Shown: positions 46,185 to 56,111 of the stretch, one piece after another
Position numbering within the stretch: the stretch's first letter is position 1
Layout: every line of letters starts with the position of its first letter
DNA from: Selaginella moellendorffii
Taxonomy: Eukaryota > Streptophyta > Lycopodiopsida > Selaginellales > Selaginellaceae
Reading direction: 5' to 3'
Assembly: GCF_000143415.4 (NCBI RefSeq)
Contig: NW_003314343.1
Coordinates: forward strand, 698,883 to 762,882
DNA length: 64,000 nt
Made by a program: the position numbers and the translations under genes
Notes under the pieces: model-generated
The model's database searches: none
The model's input: the letters and a program-made list of their open reading frames with translations, nothing else
Told to the model about the DNA's origin: nothing

Positions 46185-47045
46185 CTCTGATACCAAATGT
46201 AGCGCACCTAAATTTGGAGCCAAACTCCAATCCCGTTGCACTACGAAACGAGGGTCCGGTACAATCCCATGAGCACTAGCTTCCCATATCTAGCACCTAC
46301 ATGCAAAATGGTGTTAGACGGAGTCTGGCACAATTTTGGCATACCGGTGGCCTAACACGAGGAGGAGGGTACCCACCAACTAGAGTAGCGTGGAGCTTGA
46401 GCTTAGACCCAAGCCGGACGCAGAACAAGGAGTGACACAGCTCAGCGGGAGCCAAACTAATGTCTCAAGTGGTCAGACATACATTTCAACTACTATCCTT
46501 ACTATACATTTAAACCCCCCCCCCCCCTCCCCCCCTTTGAGGAACACACGCTTTGGGCTTTCACCCCAAGCCTCTCTTAGTATCAAAAGTTAGTCTCTGG
46601 GACAAGCTCGAAACTTACTAAATATGGAATGACGCTAGATTGTGAATTTAGACACGGGATGAACACCATTGTGTTAAGGTCAATCTCTACATTCCGTAGA
46701 TATGCCAAATAAGCAAATCTAGACACTTTCCATAAATAGCATTTGGGACCGAAATGAGACTAACACCAAGGACATGATAGCAAGGGTGTTTGGTAGACAC
46801 GGTAAGGTATCATCTAGCGAATATTGAGGGATTAGTTTAAATATCGCAGGGTTCCCAACACTAGCAAGTGCAAGTCAGCATCATGAGTTTCTTGTCACCA
46901 TGTCAAGTATGCTTGACTTAGTAACAACTTAGAATTTCCTTCCTTAGTGCCCTTCCGGTCTAAGTGAACATATGCTGACCAATTTCTCAACTAGCTTGGG
47001 TGGAGACCATAAAGGGTTCCAAAATTATAGTAAGGAAAGTGTGGG
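46185..47045 (-). mobile_element. Primer site and LTR, minus orientation
   Basis: CTCTGATACCA (46185-46195) is the complement of the initiator-Met primer site, two bases from the LTR edge TGTAGCGCACC at 46198. The LTR body shares all conserved blocks with the other copies, including a poly-C tract at about 46517-46531. Confidence 0.7.
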
Positions 47046-47290
47046 TGTAGTGCACATGGTTTTTACCCTTTATTATATGGTGATTTACCATAGGATAACA
47101 AAACCCTCCATGTGCCACGTGTCAGTGCCACGTGTCATATGCCCGAGGTTCAGGGCCTTGGGCCACTAAACGAAACAACAATGCCAAACTCCCAAGCCTG
47201 AAACCAAAGAGTGACAGAACCGTACCACTGAGCAACTCTCGAACATACAACCCAATGAGCAAAAGGACAGGAGCCCAGAGCAGAGTGTGG
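47046..47290 (-). mobile_element. LTR fragment, minus orientation
   Basis: It begins TGTAGTGCACATGGTTTTTA and contains GGTGATTTACCATAGGATAA, like the copies at 40429 and (reversed) 45300. It ends near 47290 where PPR-like sequence starts. Confidence 0.6.
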
Positions 47291-47325
47291 ACCCAAAAGA
47301 TTCATTTGTGTGGACATAGGAATGC

Positions 47326-47790
47326 ATGAAGGGCGATCAGGTGTTCCTTCCACCTGCAGGGTCTGGAAACTCCAAGCACTTCTTCTTCCAGATTTCCAAT
47401 CCAGATCTTGTGGTGGACAACAATGGTATCATCTTATGCCCAGGCATCCGAGTGCTGGTGGCATACGCGGAAAATGGGCATGTTGAGGAAGCCAAGTTTG
47501 TGTTGAATTGTTTGCCAGAGACACTTGCAGAACTGGTATATGAGACAAGTCTGGCTCATCTCTTGTGGTCTATGTTAAGCGCTTACGTTAAACATGCAAA
47601 TCTTAGTGTCAGTGTATGACTCAATGCCAAAGAGAGATCTTGATGGATATACGTTGGAACACCTTGCTTGATGGATATACAATGACCAGGTATTTACACA
47701 AACCTAAGATTTTGTTTGACTCACTGCCACAGAAACTTGATCTCAATCCAGGAACCTTGGAGATGTTTTATGACCATGCTTGAAAGAGAC
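47326..47790 (+). pseudogene. PPR-protein pseudogene
   Basis: The sequence has the PLS-type unit VLVAYAENGHVEEAKFVLNC followed by LPETL, then LSAYVKHANL. After a frameshift it reads YDSMPKRDLDGYTLEHLA, and later LFDSLPQKLDLN. Normal genes of this class have ten or more units in one frame. Here stops and frameshifts interrupt every two units. It lies between the LTR cluster and the third SDR copy. Confidence 0.65.
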
Positions 47791-48180
47791 ACTGTCGTGG
47801 TGCTTGCTGCATATAAATTTGGATGAATCCAAGCTTGACAACTTGGAACACAAGCCTCTCGGCTTTTGAACCGCCTCAGATGCCAACGGTAATGCTGTCA
47901 GTGTGTGAGAGAAATCTCCTAGCTTTGACCATAACTTGTTCTCGGGGGCAGTTGAGAAGTCCAAGCTCAGGCCCTGAACGAGTCGATGTTGGGTAGGTTG
48001 AGAGGCAAAACTGTACCTCTAACAAGAAGATATTTCTGCCAGAGGGTTGCAGTGGCCCCAACACTCAACCGGTTAAGCTTGGCCTGCCTGACCAGCTATT
48101 AGCGACCACGCTTCATGTTTTTTGTTACAAAAGTTAAGCTTATCTTGTCTCTCAACCTAGTTTAGGGTTCAAGAAAGATT
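47791..48180. other. Spacer upstream of SDR copy C
   Basis: No gene recognised. The last 30 bp (CTAGTTTAGGGTTC) match the upstream sequence of copy B, so the duplication includes part of the leader. Confidence 0.4.
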
Positions 48181-49152
48181 ATGTTTATCATCTCTTTTCT
48201 ATTGCTCATTGTCTTCGCACTTTTGCTAATTGGATGGGCAATCTTCCAGCTGAAAAAGAAGAAGGAACTTCGGGTTTTGATTGTGGGTGCAAGTGGTTTC
48301 CTTGGTAGCCAACTTGCTTTGGGATTGGCAGCACACAATCATCGCAACCTCCGATTTGTGGTGACAGGTTTGGATTTGGTGCGTTCAGAGAGGACTCTTC
48401 TTCTGGAGAACAAGGGCATTGAAGTGGTTATTGGAAGTGCAACAGATCCAAAGCTGGCCATGTCAGTGACGAAAAGAAAAAAGCCAAACATTGTGGTGGA
48501 TTTTACACAACAGGAGCATAGCTGGAATTTAGAGGACAATGAAAGAACTATAAAGTCATTAATTGATGCGGCATGCAGTATTCCATCAACCCAAGGTTTC
48601 TTTTTTGCAAGCCCTAATCGGTTCTACATACCATCAAGCCGGTCTGGGGAAAAGCTGGTGGAATCTTTGGCACCAGAGCTACCATTTCCAATTGTGGAGT
48701 GGAGGTTTAGTACAGTTTATGGGAGATACGGTCGTCCTGACTTTCCATACTATAAATTTGTTGATCAGATTGTGCATGGAGCATTGGTTCCACTCTGGAA
48801 GCAACGGAAAGGGCGACAAAATTATATATACATTAATGATGCAGTGACTGTGATGATCAATAGTATCTTATCAACTCACAGCATTGGAAAGGTGAATCTT
48901 TTTGACATTGGGACACCATGGCGGCCTATCCCTTTTCGACGAGTGATTCAAGTTATTGCAAGGCTTACCAACAAGGAAGCTAAGGTTGAAGAAGCAATGA
49001 ATTTTAATCCGCCACCCTGGGAGGTACCTTATGAACCTCCAACAAAGCTCTTGCTCCTTAAATCGTATACTCCATTTGAGACTGGTATGAGCTCATTCAT
49101 AGAATGGTTCCAGCAAAATAAGATGGTTGTAGGTGTGAAGGGTGTTGTCTAG
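48181..49152 (+). CDS. UDP-glucuronate 4-epimerase-like SDR, copy C
   Basis: A single exon encodes 323 residues, with a membrane anchor at residues 4-23, a basic KKKK at 25-28 and the Rossmann motif VGASGFLG at 35-42. It has VEWRFSTVYGRYGRPDFPY and YIYINDAVT, as in plant GAE-type epimerases. The active-site region NRFYIPSSRSGEK aligns with family YAATKKAGEE, placing serine at the catalytic lysine. Copy B at 29997 is its close duplicate and the gene at 28845 a more distant one. It should face the Golgi lumen or the cytosol depending on topology, which the sequence does not decide. The frame is fully intact. Confidence 0.75.
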   Translation: MFIISFLLLIVFALLLIGWAIFQLKKKKELRVLIVGASGFLGSQLALGLAAHNHRNLRFVVTGLDLVRSERTLLLENKGIEVVIGSATDPKLAMSVTKRKKPNIVVDFTQQEHSWNLEDNERTIKSLIDAACSIPSTQGFFFASPNRFYIPSSRSGEKLVESLAPELPFPIVEWRFSTVYGRYGRPDFPYYKFVDQIVHGALVPLWKQRKGRQNYIYINDAVTVMINSILSTHSIGKVNLFDIGTPWRPIPFRRVIQVIARLTNKEAKVEEAMNFNPPPWEVPYEPPTKLLLLKSYTPFETGMSSFIEWFQQNKMVVGVKGVV

Positions 49153-49264
49153 AAATTCTGACACTTTTTTCGTAAATAAAATTGACAGGGAAAAAAAACA
49201 AGAGTGGTCTAGAAATTCTGACACTTTTTTCGTAAATAAATTCACAGGGAAAAAACAAGAGAGA
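49148..49264. repeat. Tandem duplication of about 58 bp at the stop codon of copy C
   Basis: Two units share GTCTAGAAATTCTGACACTT and TTTTCGTAAATAAA. The first unit contains the TAG stop of the SDR gene, so the duplication arose at the end of the coding region and extended the 3' UTR. Confidence 0.9.
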
Positions 49265-49378
49265 TAAAGCTATAGCTACTCACAAAGATTTTTCTTCTTA
49301 GCCATTTCCTCTCTCTTCTTCTTCCAGGTTGAGGCAAAGGCTCAATCGCTAACATTACAAACTGCACGAATGCCCCTG

Positions 49379-49675
49379 CTAGATTGTTGTGTGCTGCTCA
49401 TTTGCATCTACAGCTTGTTGGAGCCGAAATAGCATGTGGTTCTTTTCTTGGTTTCTTCTCTCAAACATCCTGTTTATTCCAGCAAACACTTGTTCTTTTT
49501 CTTCAATCGAGATGTGCCTTGGCAGAGGAGTTCTTCTGCGAGTGGCTTGAGATAGCAGCTCATCTGTTCCTATTGAATCATGGTTACAGCTTGCGAAGAA
49601 CAAACCTTGCGATAGAACACTCCATGCCACATCAATCAATTGTCCTCTAAAGTTATTCTTTAGTGTTTGCTTCAA
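49379..49675 (-). CDS. Hypothetical 98-residue protein
   Basis: The open frame begins MKQTLKNNFRGQLIDVAWSV and ends with a charged helical stretch (KEQVFAGINRMFERRNQEKN). No family is recognised. The composition looks protein-like, with a possible coiled coil, but there is no supporting promoter or neighbour. It may be a fragment of a larger decayed gene. Confidence 0.25.
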   Translation of the reverse strand: MKQTLKNNFRGQLIDVAWSVLSQGLFFASCNHDSIGTDELLSQATRRRTPLPRHISIEEKEQVFAGINRMFERRNQEKNHMLFRLQQAVDANEQHTTI

Positions 49676-49679
49676 ATAT

Positions 49680-50377
49680 TAAGAAATGGATTATTAGCAT
49701 TAAGCCTTGATTCCAATGATTGAAAAATATCCTAGAATATTTTTAATATATTACAAGTTTAGGCTTAAAAACTTTGTAATACACCTCACTTAAAACCTTT
49801 AGAACTTCTATGCTCAAGATCACTGTGTTTCCATAGCTGATCATAAACCATTGCAAGATGCCCTTTTAAACTAGCCAAGCACTCAATGAAAACCAAACAC
49901 TCAAGGGACTTGCAAACACATTTATATTGACTACTGAAAGCTTTATTCCCATAGCTAATCATAAGCTTAAGAGATTCTTCACTATAACACTCTCTCCTCT
50001 CTAAGGGAGGTGTAAACTTCTTCTTAAGAGCCAATACACATGGTCAAAGGGTGAGTCCTGGTTTATCCCTGAATTTCAAACTCTTGCCTTCAAGCCCAAG
50101 ATTCCCTAATTGATTCCTAATGTTCTGGCCTATAAATCATGTTGTAGTTTTGCATTAAGCCACAGCCCTTAAGGCTTAGATTAAACCCAAGAATGGCACC
50201 AAGTTTTTCGTTGATTGTTAAAGCATATTTTCTTTTGATCTTCCATACTCTTTTTTTATCTTGTTCATCCCAGCTTCTTGGAGCTATGGAATACATTGAA
50301 TTTATCCTCAGAGCTCTTCACAATTGAAGTGTGAAATCACACAGCTTGCGCAACATCAATACTTCTAACTTAATTTC
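49680..50377. other. AT-rich spacer
   Basis: No gene is supported. An open frame on the minus strand at 49786-50034 has no motif. Confidence 0.4.
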
Positions 50378-51472
50378 TTATGTGAAAAAAACGAGAAGCG
50401 TAAGAATCATAAGCAGGATGACTAGAGCAGCAATCAAGCACAGCTGACCTTTCAGTCCGGCCTTTTTCAGTACGTGCGCAAGTCGTTTCTACAGACACAG
50501 TGGGGGTTTAGACTCGCTAGTGTTTTGTAAAGACATTTACCTGAGCTAACTCCATTCTATTTGCTGTCCCGTCCATGTCTTTGTCAAGATCGCTCACAAT
50601 CTTTTCCTGGTACAAAGAGAAAGGATGTTCATGAGGAGCCGAGAAAAGATCCATTACCTGGCTTGAGAGTTCCTCGTGAATGGTCAGTCCCACGTCGCCA
50701 ATTCTCACAACGCTAGCACTGATCTCGTCCAGATCTTCATCTTGATCTCTGCAGACAAACAAAGAAAACTTCCAATCAAGAAAGAGCTTTCGGCCAGTGG
50801 AAACTCACTTGAGAATTAACGCCTGACGCTCACTCTCCAGGGAAAGGAAATCATCGTTGCCTTCCATCAAACTCCGGTTGGCCTTCGGACCAGGACGATC
50901 ATCTTCCATTCTCATGAGCTCTCGTCGTGTGGAACTGGCATTGCTTGTTCTTCCGTCATGCAAAGCTTTCCTGATAGTATCAATCTGGAAGGAACAAAAA
51001 ACCACATTGTCTTCTAGGAAGAAGAACACGAAAGAAAAAAAATACCGTGTCATGTGTAGCAGTGGACCATTTCCTTCGTCGTCCAATCTCGGCAGCATCG
51101 ATCCCAAACCGCGATGGATCCCGCTCGGCCACGGCGATGGCCTTATCCAGCTCGTTCACCTTGACAATCCAAAACAGTGCTCCTCAGCTCAGACAAAGAT
51201 CTGCATAGCCAAAGCTCGATAGTCTCGAATCTCAAATTGCTCCTACAGTACCTGCCATTCCACGCTCTCGATGCCCGCAAGAAGATCTCGCTTCAGCGAC
51301 GCCCGCTCGCTCGCCCCCGTGCTCTGCTTCTCCCATGTCTCGAAATTGCCCTCCACTTTCTTCACCTGTGGAAATTCGAGGCGAGCGAGCGAGATTGAGT
51401 GGCCGATTCGAGGAGACTCACCGATTCATCGATCTCCTCCTTCACCAGGTAGAATGGATCTGCTGCCGACAT
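50378..51472 (-). CDS. SYP61: Syntaxin of the SYP61 / syntaxin-6/10 family
   Basis: Seven exons (51472-51422, 51365-51252, 51159-51046, 50984-50809, 50748-50658, 50606-50541, 50488-50378) give 240 residues, close to the usual 245. The N-terminal three-helix domain begins MSAADPFYLVKEEIDES and includes VEWQVNELDKAIAVAERDPS. The Qc-SNARE motif includes DEDLDEISASVVRIGDVGLT and IVSDLDKDMDGTANRMELAQ. The C-terminal anchor is CLIAALVILLMILTLLVFF. This family works at the trans-Golgi network/early endosome in vesicle fusion. Its start codon lies only 84 bp from the 3' end of the upstream UGT gene on the same strand, so its promoter probably overlaps UGT sequence. Confidence 0.93.
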
Positions 51473-51556
51473 GACCCCGCTTCTCCTCCAAAGCCCTAAA
51501 TCTAGTTTGTAACGAATATGCTATTTAAACTCTAGGGTTCTTCCGCCCCTAGATTG

Positions 51557-53029
51557 TCAAACCAGCAGTGACTTGATTCTCGCGACAAATGCCTCGAGAT
51601 TCTTCTGAGAGCTTCCACCCTGAGCAACAGCTCTCCTCGCCTTGGCTTGGAGCTCCTTGGCTCGGCTCTTCATCCCTTCCGCCCGAGGACTCTCCATGAT
51701 TTCCCTCACACCTCGTTCCACCTCGTCGCGATCCACGAATCCATCGTCGTCGCCAAGAACTTCGGCTCCAATGCCGAGGCCATCGACCAGATATCTGCAG
51801 ATGGGGGGCTGATCGGCGAGGAAAGGCCAGCCGATCACCGGCACTCCAGCCAGAGTTATAACTTCCAGCGTCGAGTTCCAGCCGCAGTGCGTGAGAAATC
51901 CTCCCAGCGACGAGTGAGCGAGTATGAGATGCTGCGGTGCCCAGCCGGGCAGCACGAGGCCCCGCTCCTCGGTGCGTTTTAGAAATCCCTCTGGAAGTAG
52001 AGCCTCGAGCTCCTCGATCGACTTGTTCTCCACGGGCACCACCCAGAGGAATCGCTGCTGGCTGGCCTCCAGCCCGAGAGCGAGCTCGCAGATTTGCCGT
52101 GGAGTCAAGAGCGCCCAGCTTCCAAACGAGACGTAGAGCACAGACTCCACAGGCTGCTCGTCGAGCCAGCTCTGGCACCTTTCTTCCTCGGAGCTCCTCA
52201 ACACCGAGGATTCCTTGGTGGCGTTCAGTGCGTCTGGAGTGAAGTACTTCGATGGGAAGAGCGGGCCGATTGGAAGAAGCTCGTGGTGCTTGATCTCCTC
52301 GAAACTCTCAGCGAGTGCCTTGAAGATCTCGGGCTCCAGTTCCGTGAAGCTGTTGAAGAGGATTCCATCCGAGGAGAAGATGTGCTCGTTGAATCCCATA
52401 TGAATGGGATACAAGCAGTGAGAATCATCGGTGATGGCGTCGTGGACGTCTCTCCGATACAAGGGAAGCAATCCTTCCACCTTCATGGTCTCGAATCCCG
52501 GAAATTTGACTGGGAGGAGTTTCTTCCTGTAGAGAGATCTCGCGTGGATCGTGAGAGCGAAGAAGCTGGGTCCGGCCGTGTAGAGGATGAATCTGGGGAG
52601 ACCACTCTTCACTAGCGGTTCCTCGCTCCAGTTGAGAAGCAAGTCGACGATCACGCAGCAAGGGGGCGACGAACTCACCTTAAGTTCCTCGAGCAGGGCC
52701 GCGAGAGCGATCTTCTGCAGCGAGAAGTCACTGGGCCACTCATACCCGCTTCGAACCGCAACGCGAAGTCCCTCCATCATACAGCCCTGTTGATCTTGCT
52801 GCTCTTGGCCGTGATCTTGGAGTGGAAGCTTGGTTAGAGTGATGGGCAGCCCTTGGAAATCCGTGGAAGCCACCAGCGAGAAAGAGGCCGCGTCTGGAAG
52901 CACCAGAGTGATGGATAATCCCATGGAAGCTAGCTTCTTAGCGAGCGTCATGGCTGGACTAATGTGGCCTTTGCCGCGAGAGGTAAGGAGAAGGACATGG
53001 CGACCGGAAATTTTCCCCGAATTCTCCAT
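51557..53029 (-). CDS. Family-1 UDP-glycosyltransferase, copy 1
   Basis: This single-exon gene encodes 490 residues. The N-terminal acceptor half has RHVLLLTSRGKGHISP, with the catalytic-type histidine in GHISP, and CVIVDLLLNW. The C-terminal PSPG box runs from WAPQHLILAHSSLGGFLTHC through GWNSTLEVITLAGVP to FLADQ, with the sugar-contacting residues and the final DQ intact. Such enzymes move glucose or another sugar from a UDP-sugar to small molecules such as flavonoids or hormones in the cytosol; the acceptor cannot be read from sequence. Copy 2 (61341-62798) is nearly identical. The gene probably once shared a bidirectional promoter of about 166 bp with the small gene now split off by the hAT element. 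Confidence 0.92.
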   Translation of the reverse strand: MENSGKISGRHVLLLTSRGKGHISPAMTLAKKLASMGLSITLVLPDAASFSLVASTDFQGLPITLTKLPLQDHGQEQQDQQGCMMEGLRVAVRSGYEWPSDFSLQKIALAALLEELKVSSSPPCCVIVDLLLNWSEEPLVKSGLPRFILYTAGPSFFALTIHARSLYRKKLLPVKFPGFETMKVEGLLPLYRRDVHDAITDDSHCLYPIHMGFNEHIFSSDGILFNSFTELEPEIFKALAESFEEIKHHELLPIGPLFPSKYFTPDALNATKESSVLRSSEEERCQSWLDEQPVESVLYVSFGSWALLTPRQICELALGLEASQQRFLWVVPVENKSIEELEALLPEGFLKRTEERGLVLPGWAPQHLILAHSSLGGFLTHCGWNSTLEVITLAGVPVIGWPFLADQPPICRYLVDGLGIGAEVLGDDDGFVDRDEVERGVREIMESPRAEGMKSRAKELQAKARRAVAQGGSSQKNLEAFVARIKSLLV

Positions 53030-53190
53030 AGCTGTGCCTCTCTCTCACTGAAGATGGACAAATAGAAGCCACAGGAATCAATGCTTAATTAAGTTTTCTC
53101 TCGGGCTTTGAGCAAATAGGAAGAAACCAGCAAATCGGAAGAAACAATACGGCATCCATTGTCGCCAAATCTGATTCAAACACGCCCTCT

Positions 53191-53198
53191 CTCCAATG
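53191..53198. repeat. Left target site duplication (CTCCAATG)
   Basis: Eight bases, identical to 56112-56119, directly flank the hAT inverted repeat. The ATG within them was the start codon of the neighbouring gene. Confidence 0.92.
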
Positions 53199-53487
53199 CA
53201 GTGTGTAACAAAGTCTGAGGCTCCTTTGTACCCCGCCGGTACCATTTCAGAATTGCCAGTACAAAACAAAGTTACAAGGATATATGACCGGTGCAAAAAA
53301 TCTCATATAAGGCTAACGTTAGGATGTTATAAGGAATCCTGCCGGTACATTCACCTACCTTTTGAGGATTAGGGTTTCATGGTTAATTATGTTTAATTAA
53401 TTCTAATTAACAAGATTAAATAAATAATCATCAATCTTAGTTAACACTAACTAAACATAGTTACACTAAGTAAACCATGTCATTAAT

Positions 53488-53563
53488 CTAAGGTTAGAAT
53501 ATTCTTTCACAATGTTCACATGGGCTCTAAGGTTAGAATATTCTTTCACAATGTTCACGTGGG
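53488..53563. repeat. 39-bp tandem duplication at the transposase 5' end
   Basis: Two units of CTAAGGTTAGAATATTCTTT with the following CACAATGTTCAC are adjacent. The second overlaps the first codons of the transposase frame, so the true start may be the later ATG at 53613. Confidence 0.8.
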
Positions 53564-55940
53564 CGTGGGCATGGGCGTGAACATAGATTTTGGTGGGGAG
53601 ATCATCTGGGAAATGGGAAGGGTGCCTGCAGGTAGGAGCAAGGCTGCTGCAAAAGCCATTGCTCAATCAAAGCAATCTTTGTTAAGTTTTGCCCCCATTG
53701 TGGAGAGAAGAGGTTTTGTAGATGAGGACAACCTAGAAGGGACTGAGCCTGAGGAGGGATGTGAAGTGGGAGAAGGTGATGCTGCATCAGTAGAGGAGAA
53801 GGAGAAGAAAATTCGTAGGGGGAAGTGGCAACCTGCATGGGTCATAAAATGGCGGTGGTTGCATTTTGATCAGAAAAATGGTAATAATTTTCTTGATTTT
53901 TCATCTAATCCTACTTGCATTACAGCACTGATCTTTTGCTCAATATGCCGTGCCAACAAGAATTGCAAGAATCCATTTGGTACATCAAGTTCCACCAACA
54001 TGAAGACTTCAAGTTTCCATGCTCATGGGCAAACAAAAGATCACAAGCATTCCATTTACATAGCTGAGGTGAAAGCTGGCGGTCAATCCTCCATGGCAAC
54101 TGCAAATGATCGGCAACAAGAGGCAGCAGAGAAGGGAGTTATTTGCTTGTTTAGGACTGCTTATGCTATTGCACAAGGTTTTGTTCCTCTTCGCAAATAC
54201 CCATTGCTTCTGGAGCTACAACAGTTGAACGGAGTTTATGTTCCTAGCATATACAAGAACGTGATGGCCTGCTCACGCTTCATCACTTTCATCAACAAGG
54301 TGAGCTAAAGTCTGATGATAAACCTTGACTGAATTTTGTTGTGTAGGTGCTCTTAGATCAAATTTTGGAGAAAGTTAAAGCTAGCCCATTCTTTGGAATA
54401 ATGCTAGATGAGAGCACGGATATAAGGTAAAGCTGATTAGTGATATTCTTGGTTCTAAATTTGTTAATGCAGTACCAGTAAACACCTCATCTTTTACGTG
54501 ACCTACATCCACGACGCAAGGGTGTTGACAAGCTATTTAGGCTTGTCAATGGTGAACAATAGTTCTGCAGAGGTGATTTTTAACACCACCATAGCTTCAC
54601 TGCAGGATTGGGGGCTGGATATGAGCAGGTTTGTGGGGTTTGGTTCAGACGGCTGCAATGTTATGACAGGAAACAGGATAGGGGTTGCAGCAAGGTTGAA
54701 GGAGGTCAATCCATTCATGACCTCCACACATTGTCTTTCACACAGAGCTAACTTATGTGTGGAGGATGTCTACAAGAATCCAGCAGTTCATAATCTTTGC
54801 GATGAAGTGGATCAGGTGGTGAACAAGGTAGCCAGTTTTTTCTCAAGGAGTTCTAGCAGGTTGCAGCAGCTACAGGCACTACAGGACGAGCTAGACTTCA
54901 AGGTGCTGAAGGTGTTGCGGATCCAGCAGACACGTTGGTTGAGCAGGGGTGGAGCCATTACCAGGATGTGTGAGTGTCTGGAACCACTATTCAAGTTTTT
55001 TAAGGATGGGAGAACAACTCAAACAAGGAAGCTGTATGACCATCTCAGGAGTTTCAAGTTCCTTTATGCACTCCACTTTCTAGGAGATATCTTGGCAGTG
55101 GTAAATCAGCTGAACCTGGAGTTTCAAGCACAGACTATGGACGTGACTAGTGTTGCACCTTTATGCAAGGCAACCATGGCCAAGATACAGGTATACTATT
55201 TGGATAAGCAGGTGGATTTGAATGGTTTTCAGTTGGATAGCAGAGGATATCCTATAATCCCAGATGGTGGACGCCGCAATGGTCCTTTGGATGAGCTCAG
55301 GTCATCAGTTAAGGGAAACGAATACAGAGACGTGGAAATGATCAGGTCGATTCACGGAGAAGATTTGGAGGAGGTACTAGAGTTTCAAAAGAACTTTGGC
55401 ACTAGTCTTTTGGAGGGTATAAGGACCAGGTTATAGGACTCTGAGGCGACTGGTATTCTCTCCAAGTTCCACTTTTTAGCTCCTATCAACTTACCTTCAT
55501 CAGTGCGTGAGTTGAAAGCTTTTGGTAAGTTTGAGGTTCAGGAACTTGGAAAGTTCTACACAGGGATGATCAATGAAGCAGAGCTAGTTGAAGAGTACAG
55601 TTTATGGAAGATAATAGCTTCCGAGGAGTGGAAGGGGAAAACTTTCGTGGATGTTTGGGGAATGATTTATGCTCACAGTATCTGGACGAAGAAGTATCCC
55701 AACTTGCTGAAGTTGGCAATGGTCGGCATGGTTCAATGCTGCAACACTGCATCATGTGAGCGTGGGTTTAGTAGAATCAACTTGGTGAAGAATAAGTTTC
55801 GAAACCAGATGGGGACGGAGATGGTTGACGAGCTTGTGAGGATCTCCATTGAGGGTCCACCAATAGCTGAGTTTGATTTCGAAACAGTGGTGCAAGCATG
55901 GAAGGAAGGTGCAGCTTATAGGCATATTTATACAAGCTAA
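53520..55940 (+). pseudogene. hAT transposase with one in-frame stop
   Basis: Three exons (53520-54299, 54347-54426, 54473-55940) join in phase at GT/AG borders. The N-terminal part has a zinc-finger-like block (CSICRANKNC, then HAHGQTKDHKH), as in ZNF862/TTF-type hAT proteins. Catalytic landmarks are LDESTDIS, GFGSDGCNVM and SHRANLC. The C-terminal dimerisation region includes TASCERGFSRINLVKNKFRN. The only lesion I see is a TAG at 55434-55436 between LLEGIRTRL and DSEATGILSK; the frame on both sides is the same. The N-terminal and catalytic parts could still be made. The start could be ATG 53520 or 53613. Confidence 0.88.
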
Positions 55941-56111
55941 AGTGACGGTTTGTAGATGTTTAACTTCCTTATAATTTTCATATATTAAGGAATTTATCCG
56001 AATGAGATTTCCTCTTTTAAGGATTATGCCGGTACAAAAAAAATATATCCTATTCATTTTAAGTATTCAAGGATTTTTTCCAGTACACTAAAAATACTTT
56101 GTTACACACTG

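Larger units (their letters stand above)
53199..56111 (+). mobile_element. Structurally complete hAT-superfamily DNA transposon
   Basis: The element is 2,913 bp, with perfect 16-bp terminal inverted repeats (CAGTGTGTAACAAAGT at 53199-53214 and its complement at 56096-56111) and perfect 8-bp target duplications, both diagnostic of hAT. Subterminal GCCGGTAC-like motifs occur at 53235, 53255, 53287 and 53341 on the left and at 56028 and 56080 on the right. It encodes one transposase, described separately. The intact ends, perfect duplications and nearly open transposase imply recent insertion. Confidence 0.93.

Noticed and set aside
51549-52178. Open frames antisense to or in other frames of the two UGT genes (also 61570-61965)
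   Set aside because: They recur in both UGT copies only because the coding sequence is conserved. No independent features were found.
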